Shown: positions 36,701-49,666, counted from the stretch's first letter. The stretch: DNA of 64,000 nt from Bemisia tabaci (GCF_918797505.1 NC_092800.1:8024631-8088630); one strand, 5' to 3'. Notes: a model not told the origin generated them from the sequence alone. Numbers and translations: made by a program.

Positions 36701-38898
36701 ACTATAGTCCCTACCACTTTTTGTGATGGAGACTATGAGTTATTACTTAAAACTAGAAACAAGATAAAATAAATCAAACAAGTTTCACCAACCTCATGAG
36801 ATCCATTTTTTATTAACTGTGAGAGAAAGCTTTTTTCCGCTGGGGACAACTTGGGTAGCTGACCAGCATACTCTAAGGGTCTAGCTGAATTTTTATTGGC
36901 CAAGTCTGGAGGGTTCTAAAGGGACAAGGCAGATACCTCTATTAATGCACTAATCTTTCAAAATGACAGATAAATAGAGCAAATTTTTAAAAGTAGTTTA
37001 GTTTTTTTTTTTTTTTTTCTTAATAAAGTTTGAAAAAGATTTGTTTGGTTACGTATTTACTGAATTTTATTTTTCTTCTACTTTATTACTTTTTTATTGG
37101 TTTTTGTTATTGTTTTCGTGTTTCTGTTGTGATTAGATATTAGATTAAATCGCTATAAATTTTCAAAGGTGCAGGTTCATAGTTGTGGCTTCAAAAGCCA
37201 AAATCTTCAAAATCAACATCACTGACATCTTTAAAGAGATACATATAACCGTGCAGAGAAAGGCAAAAATATTACACTCAAGCTGATAGTTTCAAGAGAT
37301 CTGAGCTTTCAAATCCTATAATTTAATGGTCCATTGTTTCTAATAACTATGAATAATGCAAATCATAAATTTCACAAATGTACCTTAAAATCCCTATTTT
37401 TGATGTCAAACTCTTGTGCGAAGCTTCAAAATTGTTCAGCTACTTATGTTTTCGAAGTCAAACATGATTATAAAATTTCTATCTCAATGCCACCCACAAG
37501 AATAAAAATGAATATCATATACTGACCAATAGATGAATGAAAACTGGTACAAATGGATGCTGAGTCAATGGGTCAGATCGATACAGTTCATACAACAGAA
37601 CAATGGCAACTAAACACTGCTGTGGCTTCGGAAGTAAGTCATTCTGTTGAAGAAGCATCACCAGGGCTGCACCGACTGAAATTAGGAGTCAATGCAATGA
37701 TTAATCAACTACCAACATACCTGACTACATTATGTACTCTGTTGCGATAATATGAAACTAAGTATGAATCAATATTATTTTCCTGATATTCTTTTGTGGT
37801 TTTGAAAGCTTAAATTCATTTTCAGGATATCTCATCACATTCTGAGGAGGTCACTTATCCTGGATGACACCAATTGGCACCCACTGACATTTATCATATT
37901 GACTAGTTGATAAATCTGAAAGTCTTTCAATTACAGTTAATTGTTTCCTTCCCATGCAATCACTTGGTTACTGATGAGATGACTGAGTGAGTGCTGAGGG
38001 GTAAACTGCTACGCTAGGGAAAAACGCCTTATGAATATTCAAGAGTCGCCAAATTTCCCCCCAAAAAGACGTGTATTTTTGAGGAATTTTAAGCGTATTT
38101 TTCCTTGAAATTATCAGGTATTTCAGATAAAATTTCAAATAAAACTGTCTGAAAACTTCGAAAAAAATATTCACAATTTGCCCGATAAATTCGTTTTTTA
38201 AAGAAGGAAATACAGCAATGTTTGATGGCTCAAATGGAGTTCTTCTTTGGCACAGCAATACAGTATCCACTGGAATCTTTCTGAATGCTAAATTATCGTA
38301 GGCATGATTAGCGACAGATAAGATTCTTTCCCTTCCTGTTCTTCTACAGCCCATGGACCACTCAACGAGGTGAGAATTGAAGCATCCACATGTAAGAAAC
38401 CCATGGCATATCTTTCTGTCACCCAAGGTTTTGTATCTCCTCTGGCAAACGGCTGAAATTTAATTTAAGTTAATTTGAAACTCACCCTTAAAACTATCCT
38501 GTTTCGTGAAACATTGATGAAACTGGGAAATCAGGGCTTCAATGCTCTGCTTCTCACAGCTGTCTTCACTCAAAATCCTGGAAAAATAGAGAGATAATTG
38601 AGACGAAATCAGATAGCAAGGAATTTCATTGCGGATGTTGCTTGTTGGTATGTAGGGTCGAAAAATGCATGTCCTCAATTGCGACGATGCTGATCTACAA
38701 GTTAGTAAACAACTTCCGAGAAACTTAACTGACAGGAGCTCCGCAAGTACTTAAAAAATTCAAACCTTGAGCACAGGGCTCAGAGAGAGAAACTGCTTTT
38801 TTGAAAAGCAAGCACGGCAGAGAGGAATACTTTTATCAGGGAAACGGCTCACAGACTTACCCCAGGAGTAACGTCAGCTGCTTCGGAGTTAAAGCCAT
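30175..38898 (-). CDS. CNOT11: CCR4-NOT transcription complex subunit 11 (10 coding exons)
   Basis: Subunit of the CCR4-NOT deadenylase, which shortens mRNA poly(A) tails; in the family it docks with CNOT10 on the CNOT1 N-terminus. Coding exons in transcription order: 38898-38861, 38577-38486, 37675-37527, 36915-36793, 36108-35933, 34825-34693, 33489-33280, 32426-32287, 31674-31509, 30402-30175. All junctions are GT-AG, phases agree, and the sum is 1455 nt (484 residues plus stop); the human protein is about 510. The start [13 protein letters not shown] leads into an N-terminal helical domain (about residues 1-115, including [20 protein letters not shown]). The C-terminal DUF2363 domain (about 300-440) carries [54 protein letters not shown] and [16 protein letters not shown]. 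These match the family from recall; no search was run. Odd point: about 40 Thr/Ser-rich residues at the C-terminus, longer than the human tail. The gene faces AGK head to head. Confidence 0.96.
33732..33769. repeat. 38-nt poly-T tract in CNOT11 intron 6
   Basis: An uninterrupted run of T, equal to poly-A in the CNOT11 transcript sense. The length may vary or be an assembly estimate. Confidence 0.9.
35612..35735. mobile_element. Palindromic MITE (TGGACG family) in CNOT11 intron 5
   Basis: Ends TGGACGTATTTTTG and GACAGAAATATGT, with the core TGAGCCCTG / CAGGGCTCATGTC. Confidence 0.75.
38006..38263. mobile_element. Foldback MITE in CNOT11 intron 2, GTGCTAAGGAAGAAC family
   Basis: A diverged copy: ACGCTAGGGAAAAACGCC at the left, and GGAGTTCTTCTTTGGCACAG at the right. 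It creates a spurious 152-codon minus-strand frame. Confidence 0.6.
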
Positions 38899-39539
38899 TC
38901 TGCGAGTGAGAGAATTGTTTGATTGGTTATAAATTGTATCATTTATTAAAAATAGATGTAACTGGTAGAAAAAAATTTCATTCCACTGCACTGAAAAAAT
39001 GTGTTTTCTGATGAGCCTGTACTTATTAAATTAGCAAGAAAGCACTAATCATTGACTTTTCAAAATCTGTTTACTCAGAAATTAGAAATGAAGAGAGTTT
39101 CGAGGTTAGTTTGGTTGTCGGTTGATGATTGTCCTTTGCTCGTTACTGGCGATTGTTGCAGCTGTTGTGTTTACCGTAAAAAACCTAACCTCCAACCTGT
39201 TATCATCAACTCCTTATCAACATGCTTTCAAGTTTTTATCAAAAATGTACCAAGAGTAGATTTTCTATAACTCTTTATCGTTGTGTTTCACATTAAATGT
39301 TTTATTAGTGTTCTCACGCCACCTCCTGTAGATTCAATCTCAGCCTGATAGCTAGTATTTGGACTGAGTGAACTCTAGAATGAAAGGATTGGTCGTGCCA
39401 AAAAATTGCCCTTATTATAGAAGTAATTTTCTTAGTTCGCCCTTTATTATACCCGGTGTTACACTGAATCGTTATTTGATAATGCATTCACACTTTGACT
39501 TTTAAGATTGGAGAAGATTTCAACTAGCAAGAAAGTAAA
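38899..39539. promoter_or_regulatory. Divergent promoter interval between CNOT11 and AGK
   Basis: The 641 bp between the two start codons must hold both 5' ends. I see no clear TATA box on either strand. The middle (about 39090-39230) is less AT-rich than the flanks, which would suit a TATA-less bidirectional promoter of housekeeping genes. Start sites cannot be placed from sequence alone. Confidence 0.5.
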
Positions 39540-42500
39540 ATGTCACGGCTGAAGAATGTTCTGATGAAAATAAGGAACAATTGGAAAAAATCAGTCTTTG
39601 GTTCGGTAGCGCTCGTTTATGGTGTCAATCTAGGAAATGAAAAATATCTGTAAGTACAGTGATGCAAAAAATCCTTATGTTAAAATATCCAACAATGTCA
39701 TCTCTCTGCTGTCAACTCTGAAATTTAGTTTGAGCACTGCTCTACAACTTTTCAAAGCTGCCTGTTGTGCTTCTCGTAAGTTTCTACACAAGCTTTAAGT
39801 TGTTGACAGAAGCTAATGTATTGCTGGATTTAATAGTCCTGCTGAAGAGGAAAATGACTAGTGACAATCATCTTGTCAAAAATTAAAGCAGCACCAAACT
39901 CAATGTAAATAAAGGAACTTCATTCTCCTGATGGTGTTTTAATGCTAGATCTTTCTTACTTAGCTCCCATTTTCATACTTTTAATTTAAATTATGATCCT
40001 TTCTCTTGTGCATGTCACCAGCGTGAACTCAGGTGCAAATAATCCATTATCATACTAATCTAAAGGTGAAAAGGAAAAATCTCTAGCTGGGATCTTCTGA
40101 ACCTAAAGTAACTTGTTTAATCCTATGCTTCCAGTTTCATGACAGTCTCTGACAAATTTGGTCTCCCAGCACTGCCGCTTACTTCAAAATTTTAGCCATT
40201 AGACCCACAACTATGTCAATCTAGCAGTCATAGTAGGATTGCATGTAGCCGAAGGGAACCAGCACGATTACATTGTTGTAAATATTATGCACCTTCACCT
40301 TTAACTAAAAATGATACTCGGATTAGCAAATATTTTTCTTTTTTCCACCAAAGATTTAATTTTTTAGATAGCCATTGTGTGAATTATATTATTGAACATA
40401 CGTTTAGCAATTTTTTGGCAAAGAAGTTTCATGAGTTTGAAAACATTGTAATCAAGTTGGTCCCCTTCTGCTAAATGTGATCAAATTGAGGAAAGAAAAA
40501 CACTACTGGACAATGTGTGAGAAGGATCAGAATTCTGAAAATAGCTTGCAAATTATCTTACCTCCACCATATCGAATTATCCCATTTTTTTACTGTCATT
40601 TTTATTTTATCCGTTCCAGCAAAAGTTGCATGCTTAGAGAGTACTGTGAAACTGCGGCCCAGTTCGGAGAAGCTCCAATTGGAGCTGTACAAAAGCCAAG
40701 ACACATAACTGTGATATTGAACCCTGCTGCAAATAGAAGGTTAGTAGATAGAAATTGATTGCCATGCTATTTCAAGGTAGATGAGAGTACTTCCTTCTCT
40801 CCAATTGAAGGGGTAATTCATTCATTCTGAATTGGTATTCAGATCAAAAACTAATTTAGGTATTACAATCTACGCTTAGTGTCCTGTAAGACGCAACAAA
40901 TAGAATGTTGGGGAAATGTTTAAACCGGAGTGTCAAAGTTGTTGTAACCGCCTTATTCCCCCAAGGCCGTAAGTCAGAAGATAGAGTGCACCAAGTAGCA
41001 AACATTTCGAAAATTATGCCCCTTAGATAAGTCGCTGTTTCTTTTTTTCCCATTAAGAACATTTAAGTGAAGAAAATTCAAAAAGTTGACCTCGAGCCTT
41101 GCCCTGGAAGTCTTAAAGATCATTGCTAAAATTACATTAGTGTTGGCAATTTCTGAAAGTGGTTTTCTTGAATTCCCTGTTTTTCACCCTCAAATTTCGC
41201 AGTTCTGCCAGAAGATCAATTTTTAGATATTATTTACTCCAAATTGTGCAGAAGTCCCTTGAAACTTTGATATAATTAGCGTTTTTTTTCTGTCAGTAAG
41301 GCACATTTTGCCCTGGCAGGTCACATACCATACATAATCACTCAGAGTACACTTATTATGTTTTTAATTAATCAAACATTAAGTACTGTTTCTAAATATG
41401 CACCATCTACAATTAATCATCTTCATATTCTAGACAGGCGAAACTTCAATATGAATTGTACTGTGCTCCAATTTTAAATCTATCCGGCGCTTCAGTAGAT
41501 GTTCTGCAAACCACAGGAGAAGGAGGTGGGAGAACTCTGGTAGAGAAATTATCAACTGAAACTGATGCTATTATTGTTGCCGGTGGGGATGGCACAGTCT
41601 CAGAGGTATGCATGCAGTCACATGATTTTTATACTTCAATTTTTAAATTTATGTGTTTTGCGTATCTCTCTTTTTCTCGTTATAAAAATTCATATCGGCG
41701 GTAAAACTCTCAACCCATGTATCTAGTTTGCAGTGTGCACAAATTCCTGATCCCGTTTTATTATTTTTAAAGGAGAACAAATCAACGTTATTCCTTAAAG
41801 TTTTCTTAGAATTTGTCTTGCACAGTGAAGAAAATTCACGGAAGTTTTTAAAAATCGGCGTTGAGTAGGTGTCCATTTAAAAAATAAAGTATGACAGGTA
41901 GTCTGCAGTGTTACAAACCAAAATACGTGATTTGGAAGTTTCACCGTTGATATCTCCTCAAAATACAGAAACAATTGAAAAAAAATCGATTTTCCATCCA
42001 TTAAAACTGTGTCTTGTGTCAAGTTGAGTTTGATTTCATGAACTAAGAAAATTACTAATAAATAAATTTAATTAAGTTAATAAGGTCTTATAAGGCCAAG
42101 CAAAGGTTGTAAAGACCTGAACTGAAAAATAAGTACTGTAAATACGTCATTTTTCCTACAAATGAGAATTTCATCTGTGTTGATTGTTCAAAAAAATTTT
42201 GTTTCTGTTGATTTCGTTGTTTTTCTCCCTTTTTTCTCCCGTTTTCCCCTTTTTTTAAGCAAGCAAAAAATTTGAATTTACCAAGTTAAATACTACAGTT
42301 ATATATTTACAGAGGCATATACATAGTATTTTGCATGAAATTTTGATGAGGAAATGTGTCCTCCAATGCTTTGATTCTTAGGTACCCTGTTTTTAAGTCC
42401 ATCGAAAGGCAAAAGATTTGAGTTACACCATCACTAAAGTAATTTTTTTCTTTCCTTTAGGTCATTACAGGTCTTCTGCGGAGATTTGAAGGAAACATTC

Positions 42501-45500
42501 ATAAGGCTCTCCAGATTCCAATTGGCATCCTGCCTCTGGGCAGAACCAACAGTGTCATCAAGTCTTTAGTCAAAATTGATGAAAATGAGCTGAAAGAAAA
42601 AGTTCTCACCGATGCTGCAATGAATGTGGTTAATGAGAAAACTAAACGCTTGGATGTGATAAGTGTTCAACTCACAGAGGTACTTTTACTGAAACCCCTG
42701 ATGTTTTACAAATGAAGGATATCATGAATAAAGAAGTTTTTCAAAGATCTATTAAGATATTAAGAAAATTCATTCAAAGTTAAAAACTCACACAGAGCTT
42801 TTGACATGGATGAGCTTTAAACTCAATTATTAACACAAAAAACTGAGCTTCATCATTTTTCAAGAGTCACAGAAAAACGAGGAACAATCAAATTACAGCA
42901 GTTATTTTTGTACACGTTCTAAAACATTATTTCAGTAACTCAATATATCTTTCCTTCTTTGTCCTGGTTTATAGAGATTGAATAATTTGAATTGTAAATT
43001 AAAAATGTATAACTGTACACTTAATAATATTTTTCATGTTTGCTTCTACTAACACTGTCAATGTTCCTCTTCCGTAGGATTTGCCAATCGGAAAACGACC
43101 AATATATGCTCTCAGTTCGGTGGAATGGGGCGCTTTGCGCAATGCGGATGCCGCACAGGACAAATATTGGTATTACGGAGTTTTCCGTAACTACATGTCA
43201 TACTTGTTTCATGGGACTCCAAAATCAGAGGTCCAAACAGAGCTGTCATTCACACCCCCTTGCACCGGTTGCAACAACTGCTTCTCCATTCGAAAAGATC
43301 TGCACAAAGAGGAAGGACACTCTAAAAAGTGGTGGCATTACTTTTTGCCTGTCATGAGTCGTCAGTCAAGTAAGGCTGTTGTTTTTTGTTTTTTTTTTTT
43401 TTCAGCTTAAGAGAAAGTGGCTTCACACTATGTTTGTCCCACAGGGTAACTCCTTTACCTGTTTTGCATTTGCTTATCTGTAGTGAAAGTTCAGCTAGGG
43501 TCAGGAAAGAAAACACAAAGGAAAAAATTTCGCTTTACCCATTTTTTATACCATTTTCATTCTATTTAATGAAATGAGATGTTACTTTACCCCAAAGATC
43601 ACTCCTACAATCTTGCAATGGGTTTGTGCATTGCTGCAATTTTTTAACCGAGATGGCTGTCAATCTGATTGTGGTTACATACACAAGATCATTTCGATCA
43701 AAAATAAGCTGAGTTTGGGGGTGAGTTTAAGACCTGATTTTTCATATTTGGATTGCTGTATTGGTGAACAAATCATTAGCGGAGGTAGCTGAAAAAAAAA
43801 AAAACTGTGACTGTCAATTATTCTTAAAATTTTAATAAAATTTTGACTACCTTCTCAAGAGGCTTTTTTGAGCACCTCTGATCACAAAATGTATAGCTAG
43901 AATATATAGCTTGGAGACCAAATTTTAGTGAGGGTCAGAAGAAATTTTTCAAAAGTAAAAATGAAATGACAGGGAAAAGCAAAAAACAAAATTATCTACT
44001 TGAAAAGCAGATGTCAGACTTTTTGGAAAGTATTTGAAGGAGAAACCAGCGGATAATGAAGAACTTTAATGGATGCAGCTCTTTCTAGAACCTTTATAAA
44101 TTATATTTTGATGGCTTAAGTTGAAGAATCCGTATTTCCACTGCAATGTTTCAAAATCTCCGACTAAAGTGTTATTTCTCTGATAGAAAACTAACCGATA
44201 TATCTTTTTGAATTTTTCTGTGAATATTTATGTAAGGTATTCACTGAAAATTTTAAGGAAAAACAATCTTTGTTTTTTTAAAAGAATATATAGATAAAAC
44301 ATGCAATGTGCAACATTACTATCTGAGGTACGAATTTTTCTCCTTCAGCCATCGATGTGCAGTTATGTCTGGAGAGGGATCTCCTTCATTGAGCCATATC
44401 TAGCAGAAAGGAATCAAACCACATCAGTTATTGCCAAATTTAACGGGGCAATTTAATTTTTTCCAAGAGAATGTTTATGCGGATTCCTTTGAAAATTTTA
44501 AGAAAGTTGCCTTGTACTCAGAAAATTCACCGAAATTTGCATATAAATCCGCCCAACCTTTTTCATGTACAAAATTAAATTTCCCAAATAAATTTGGCAA
44601 TAGCTGATGTGGCTTGGTTCCTTTCTGCTGAACACGGTCCAATTTTGTATAGGAGTATTATTTTCAAACAACTTACAGGGAACATCACCCCCTTGTCAGC
44701 GTGGGCTAATCAATGCACAAATATTTAATGGCACTGGATATCGATTACTAAATAATTATTTTTATTCAAACAGGTGAAAAAACAGTTGACTATTCATCAA
44801 TCATCAATCCAGATTGTAGTCAAGTAACCAACAAGAAAGTAGAAAGTATTAATTTAGCCATTACAACAACAAACATACAACCAGAATCATCGTCTGATAT
44901 TCCTCATTTAAATGTTTATATAGGTGAGTTATTTACATTTTCCATTAATTAAAAAGGATTTTACTTGATATTCCCAACCTTTATTAGTGAAGAGAACTGA
45001 AACTACTCACACAAGATGCAAGTTCATACACTTGCTATGAACCTAAAGAATTACTTTAATTTTTAATTTTCGAACTGCAAGTAAATTTGTTTTGTTTGAG
45101 TTAAGGTGATTTGATGGACGCCATATTTTGTGTCAAAAGGACATGCAATATATCGCATCGATTGGTTCCATATTTTCAGCTACTCATCATTTTTCTTGAA
45201 TTTTGAGATTGCAATTCTGTTGCCAGGAGTCTAAAGAATTCACTTACCCATTTTGATAAACAAATTCATTGTAATATAGGCGTGGTTTTTTTAGAGAGAA
45301 AATATCGCATTCGAGTGCAGTTTCGATATCAGTATCGAATGCGATATTTTCTCTCTAAACAAACCACGCCATATTATGTTGAACTTGTTTGTCAAAGTTG
45401 GTAAGTGAATTCTTTAGTCTCCTGACAACAGAATTACAATCTCAAAATTCGAAAAAAGTGACAAGTAGCTGAAAAAATGGAACTAATCGATGCTATGTAT

Positions 45501-46714
45501 CGCATGTCGTTCTGACACAAAATATAGCGCCCATCGAATCCCGTTAACACATATCGCATCTGTTACTGATATGAGTGAGGTCCAAAATTATTATCTTGTT
45601 ATCATTTTATGTTTAATCCAACTTGCTAGTGCTACTGACGATACCTGTAATGGTTGAAATGCATTTAGCAAAATAAAATTAGTTTTTCATGCATCTGATT
45701 GTGTTATTTTAAACCTCACATATGTAAATTGGTTTTACTGGATCAACAGATCATTCAATATTTAAATTTCTCAAAATTTAGCTGTTTCTGGGTCCACCAT
45801 TATCAATATCAGGTATGCTTGAAAAGGAAGAAAAAGAAGAAGAAAATCAAGTTTTCTTCATGTATACAGCAGAAAAAGTATGCCAAGGAAATCAAGATAT
45901 TTTCAAATTACAAGAGTTTCTATTGTCAGTTAAACAATGTTTATTCGGTCAGTTAATCAAGAAATTTTATAGTTTTGGTTTACTATTTTTTCCTCTCATA
46001 CTCATAATCTGTGCAATCCATTGACTGAGATTTCTTGTCACAGCTGAACCAGAGATGTCGTACATAGATTTTGTCAAGAAGGGTTTCAAGAGAATTGAAG
46101 ATCGTGTTTTTGAGGCTCCAGAGTCGTTTGAAGCGCATATTTTGGAGCTACACCCAGTGTTAAAAACAGATGTGAGTCCTCCCTTTATTTACTGTTTAAA
46201 GCTGATTTACCTACTATTGTAACCGTCTATCTTTAAGAAATGTATCTTTACAGCTGCATGGCTAATATTTTCCCCCATAATCTTTTGCCTCTTAATGCTT
46301 TTGTGTCCTCCACCTGTTATAATAGAAAATGTTCCCGAAAGATTTTCTTTTTAGTTTTACAATCATTCTAATTTTTTGCCCATTAATTTTATAAATTTAA
46401 CTTGATAGCTCTGGCAAGTATGAGTTTTCAAGGATTAGCGGTAAATTAATAATGGCCAAATGCCTTCTATTTCGTCTATATTTTTTTTTAAATATTTTAG
46501 CAGCAACTTATACGCAAAAAAAATTGATAAATGTGGAAAGACCAAGGGCTTACCTGCCAAAATGTCTGAAATTCTTAAGTGCTTTTCCATTAATTTCCTC
46601 TGTCCTCGTTTGTTTCAGGAAGAAATGTATTTCTCCATAGACAATGAACCATATGAAGTTCGACCAGTGAAAATAACTTTGCTACCAAAAAGTATAAATG
46701 TTTTTTGTTCTTGA
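39540..46714 (+). CDS. AGK: Acylglycerol kinase, mitochondrial (8 coding exons)
   Basis: Lipid kinase that phosphorylates mono- and diacylglycerol to lysophosphatidic and phosphatidic acid; in animals it is also a subunit of the TIM22 inner-membrane import complex. Exons: 39540-39649, 40620-40739, 41434-41605, 42461-42679, 43078-43369, 44774-44923, 46044-46171, 46619-46714. All junctions are GT-AG and phases agree; 1287 nt gives 428 residues, against 422 in human. The N-terminus has WKK followed by a hydrophobic stretch (about residues 19-32), fitting the family's mitochondrial membrane anchor. The DAG-kinase domain starts near residue 65 (ITVILNPAANRRQAKL), has the nucleotide-binding GGDGT at 127-131 in DAIIVAGGDGTVSE, and PLGRTNS at 159-165. 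Later family signatures are SSVEWGALRNADAAQDKYWY and the C-terminal FSIDNEPYEVRPVKITLLP. The exon-1 ATG is the first in frame and aligns with the human start from recall. Introns 5 and 6 carry foldback elements. Confidence 0.96.
44394..44640. mobile_element. Foldback MITE in AGK intron 5
   Basis: AGCAGAAAGGAATCAAACCA at the left pairs with the complementary TGGCTTGGTTCCTTTCTGCT at the right. The inner TTATTGCCAAATTTA pairs with AAATTTGGCAATAGC. Confidence 0.7.
45101..45547. mobile_element. TTAA-flanked foldback element in AGK intron 6
   Basis: Two arms of about 200 bp meet at GAGAGAAAATATCGCATTCG and its complement. The ends are GGTGATTTGATGG and CCATCGAATCCCG, bracketed by TTAA at 45101-45104 and 45544-45547. 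TTAA duplications are typical of piggyBac-type insertion, but the ends do not otherwise prove that family. Confidence 0.75.
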
Positions 46715-46737
46715 AACTTAATTTTACTTAACTTGCA

Positions 46738-46743
46738 AATAAA
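46738..46743 (+). terminator. Polyadenylation signal AATAAA for AGK
   Basis: A canonical AATAAA hexamer starts 24 nt after the AGK stop codon, followed by T-rich sequence. It implies a very short 3' UTR. Confidence 0.55.
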
Positions 46744-47261
46744 TGTTTTAAGTTTTTTATATTTCCTTTGAGTTCCACTTTACTTTCTTTCTTTTGTTAC
46801 CTCAATAACCTCTCTAACATTTAAATAATTGTGAAGGAAGAAAAAAAGTATCAAGTTCTCTCCCTCAGCTATTTTTCTAATTTTTTATTTTTTATTCTTA
46901 TTTTATTTATCAAGACTTATTTCATAACCGCTGCACAAAGCATGGTTGCCTAAGTTTCATCCCAGATTTTCCATTTTTTCTCTTGTCAAGATTCTCTGTT
47001 TTAAGAAAATCGAATTTTTAATCGGTGATTATTTCCTCATAACCAAAATAATAGTATCACTTGCATGGTTTTTTATTATTACCAAAACCCTGAGACCGCA
47101 AAATCTCATGTTGATTGACAAGACAGAAAAAAAAGAAAAGGAAAAAAAACTTGAAATAATGTTGGCAGTTGTATAAATACATTTTGTATGACATCTCTTG
47201 AAATTAAAATACTTATCTATCATCCTGGCTGATTGCAAGTTTCTCTGCAGCCTAACCACAG

Positions 47262-47655
47262 CAGTGGTGATAGATTAATGATATTTTCCTATTTGAAGAT
47301 GTGGTTAAGAATTGATTATTAAGATGTTCATTCCGAACATCGTGGAAATTGGAACTAGAAGTGGGAATGGCAGATTATTTGAGGGCCTTGGAGGACAATA
47401 AGGCGCATAAGTGCAGTTTTTGAAAAAAATTATGTATTAATTATTTCAAGTAAAACTAGTCTTAATGCACATTCTGTGAAAAATTGGTTCCCAAATTCCA
47501 ATTTTTAAGCATTAAAAGTCAGTTTGAACTTAATAAAGATTCGCGTAATTTTGGAACTTCAAACGAATATTTCTTAAAACAGCACAAACTGCACTTATGC
47601 GTCTTGTCCTCCAAGCTCCTCATTTGATGTATCGCTAAGCACGCCACGCCATCCC
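47262..47655. mobile_element. hAT MITE interrupted by a second element
   Basis: The left half (CAGTGGTGATAGATTAATG onward) and right half (TGTATCGCTAAGCACGCCAC) match the 163-bp hAT MITE but are separated by 241 bp of a different foldback. Confidence 0.65.
47381..47621. mobile_element. Foldback MITE nested in hAT MITE
   Basis: GAGGGCCTTGGAGGACAATA at the left pairs with the right-end GTCCTCCAAGCTCCTC, and CGCATAAGTGCAGTTT pairs with AAACTGCACTTATGCG. ATTT flanks both sides as a possible target duplication. Confidence 0.75.
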
Positions 47656-49160
47656 AATATTGAGGCAATTCAACTCCTAGATAACACTAATGAATACAGA
47701 CGCCTCGAAAGGGTAAAACCGTGGGAATTGGCCAGGCCTGGTCTGACCCTTTGATTTTATTGCTTCATATTGTCTCACGTAAATAAGTTACGAACTACTC
47801 GGTTGTTTGTACACTCATTTTTATTTTATATTTATCAACAAAGTGCATAAGGAAACTTACTAAAAAAAATAATAATAAAAAAAAAAAGATTGGCTTTCAT
47901 GGATCCTGGAAATGAAGACTCCTAAATTAGTGGCTTTAAATAGGTAAGTTTTGGTTCATGCTCACCAATGAAATAATTATTTTCTGAAATATATATCACT
48001 TCCCCTTTTCATTAACTAAAAAATAGACAAAATTTCTTAGGAGATGACAAAATTGAATACAAAAACTCAAACCCATTATGATACGTAGGTATGCACCTAT
48101 TGCTTTGTTAGTGGCCTGACGTGCAAAATCGCCAGATTCGTCGATTGCAGGTAGACGGTGCACAACTGCACACCTCAAATCACGGTGTCCACTCCAGCAA
48201 GCACAAATTTGGCAATTTACATATATTTATTTTATTTATTTACAGTAGTGTACCTACATAAATGACACAAACATTGGTGTGTCCAAGCATACCTACTTGT
48301 CAGTGAATACCCCCCCCCCCAAAATTTACTTTTTGAACATCATTGTAAAAATCACTTAGAGAATAAAATGCCTTACAAACCAATAAAGTTTTTAACCCAT
48401 TGAAAAAAGAGTTAACTTTCCAGTCTTTCAATAGTTTTCTTAATTTCAATGGAAGATTATTAAAGAGCCTAATAGCAGAATGTGACATTGACTGTTCAGC
48501 GACCTTCAAACAAACAATTTCAAGAAGGGGTTTCTAGTGTTTTTTATCATGTCATTAGTGATCAATCCGTTGTCAATGGCAAACTTTAGAATATATTATG
48601 TAGGTACAAAGATTGATGGAAGTGTTAAGAGTTGGTGCTTACACATTTACACATCAAAACGTACATGCCGACGGTAAAACTACCAGACCACATGGACTAC
48701 ATTTTGCTATTTGGAACTATAAATTCTAGCCCGGTTTAAAAACGACGTATGTGCCATTAGTTTCCCTATGCTCATAAGTTTTTTTCCAGAAGAGCCAGAA
48801 TTTATAGTTCCAAATTGCAAAATGCAGTCCATATGTCGTTCACAGTGTATAAAAGTCTGCGCTCCCAATGAATTTTTTTGAAGGAAAGCAAATCAATATC
48901 ACTTCCTCGAAATTTTCACAGAGTTTTCTTCGCAGGGAGAAGAGAGAACACGGAAGTTTCAAGAATTGACGTTGAGTAGTTTTCCATTTAAAAAATAAAG
49001 TATTACATGAAGCCTGCAACGTCGCAAACCTTGATACGTGTTCAGGTAGTTTCACAGTCGATATTAGCAATGGTGCAGTGCTTGAAGTATCTCTGCGATG
49101 TTGAAGGCGCTATTCATGTTCCGCTGCGGTGCGCATTCTATTGTCCGCGTTCTAGGCGAC
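47656..49160. other. Intergenic with repeat fragments
   Basis: No gene. It contains a poly-C run near 48309, a hairpin near 48670-48840 (CATGGACTACATTTTGC / GCAAAATGCAGTCCAT) and a GACGGTGTA-family fragment near 48840-49060. Confidence 0.5.
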
Positions 49161-49167
49161 TTTTTTC

Positions 49168-49328
49168 CAGTGGCGTGGCGTGCTTTGCGATTCATCGACT
49201 TATCCGCCAAATCTATCGAAAAGGATCGATTAACAGGATGTTCGCAACGAACACCTTAATAATCGATTCTTTAACCTATCTTCAAATGGGGGAAATGTCG
49301 CTATTCGATCATTCACACCTCGCCACTG
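49168..49328. mobile_element. hAT-type MITE, 161 bp
   Basis: Ends CAGTGGCGTGGCGTG and CGCCACTG as in the copies at 13.2 and 13.8 kb. The 8-bp flanks no longer match. Confidence 0.75.
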
Positions 49329-49412
49329 TCTCCAGTGTTATTAGATAGGAAGAATACACTAGGGACAAGGCTTTAGGAGCTCATGCAGAGACATGCTTTA
49401 AGCGTGACCAAT

Positions 49413-49666
49413 CGTCGTTTTCCGCACGAAAGAACGTAACTACATTTCAATGTTGCCAAATTTCCTTTCGTAAATTGCACTTTAACCAGAAAAGTATTGG
49501 GCATTTCTAACTGAAAATTTCACTGATTTTTCTTCCGATTTCATGCAAAAATCAGACAAATTTGGATATAAATTGCACACTTACATTTTTGTAAAATAAA
49601 TTAATTGTTGGAGTCAATTTGGCAACCTTGGATTGGAGTTACGTTCCTTCGTGCGGGAGACGACGC
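49413..49666. mobile_element. MITE, CACGAAAGAACGTAAC family, best-preserved copy
   Basis: Left CGTCGTTTTCCGCACGAAAG pairs with right CTTCGTGCGGGAGACGACG. Confidence 0.78.

Noticed and set aside
37968..38426. 152-codon minus-strand frame
   Set aside because: Falls in CNOT11 intron 2 and is mostly a MITE copy; it is skipped by well-supported flanking splice sites.
39181..39200. AACCTAACC words like the insect telomere repeat
   Set aside because: Single occurrence only, no array; it lies in the CNOT11-AGK promoter interval.
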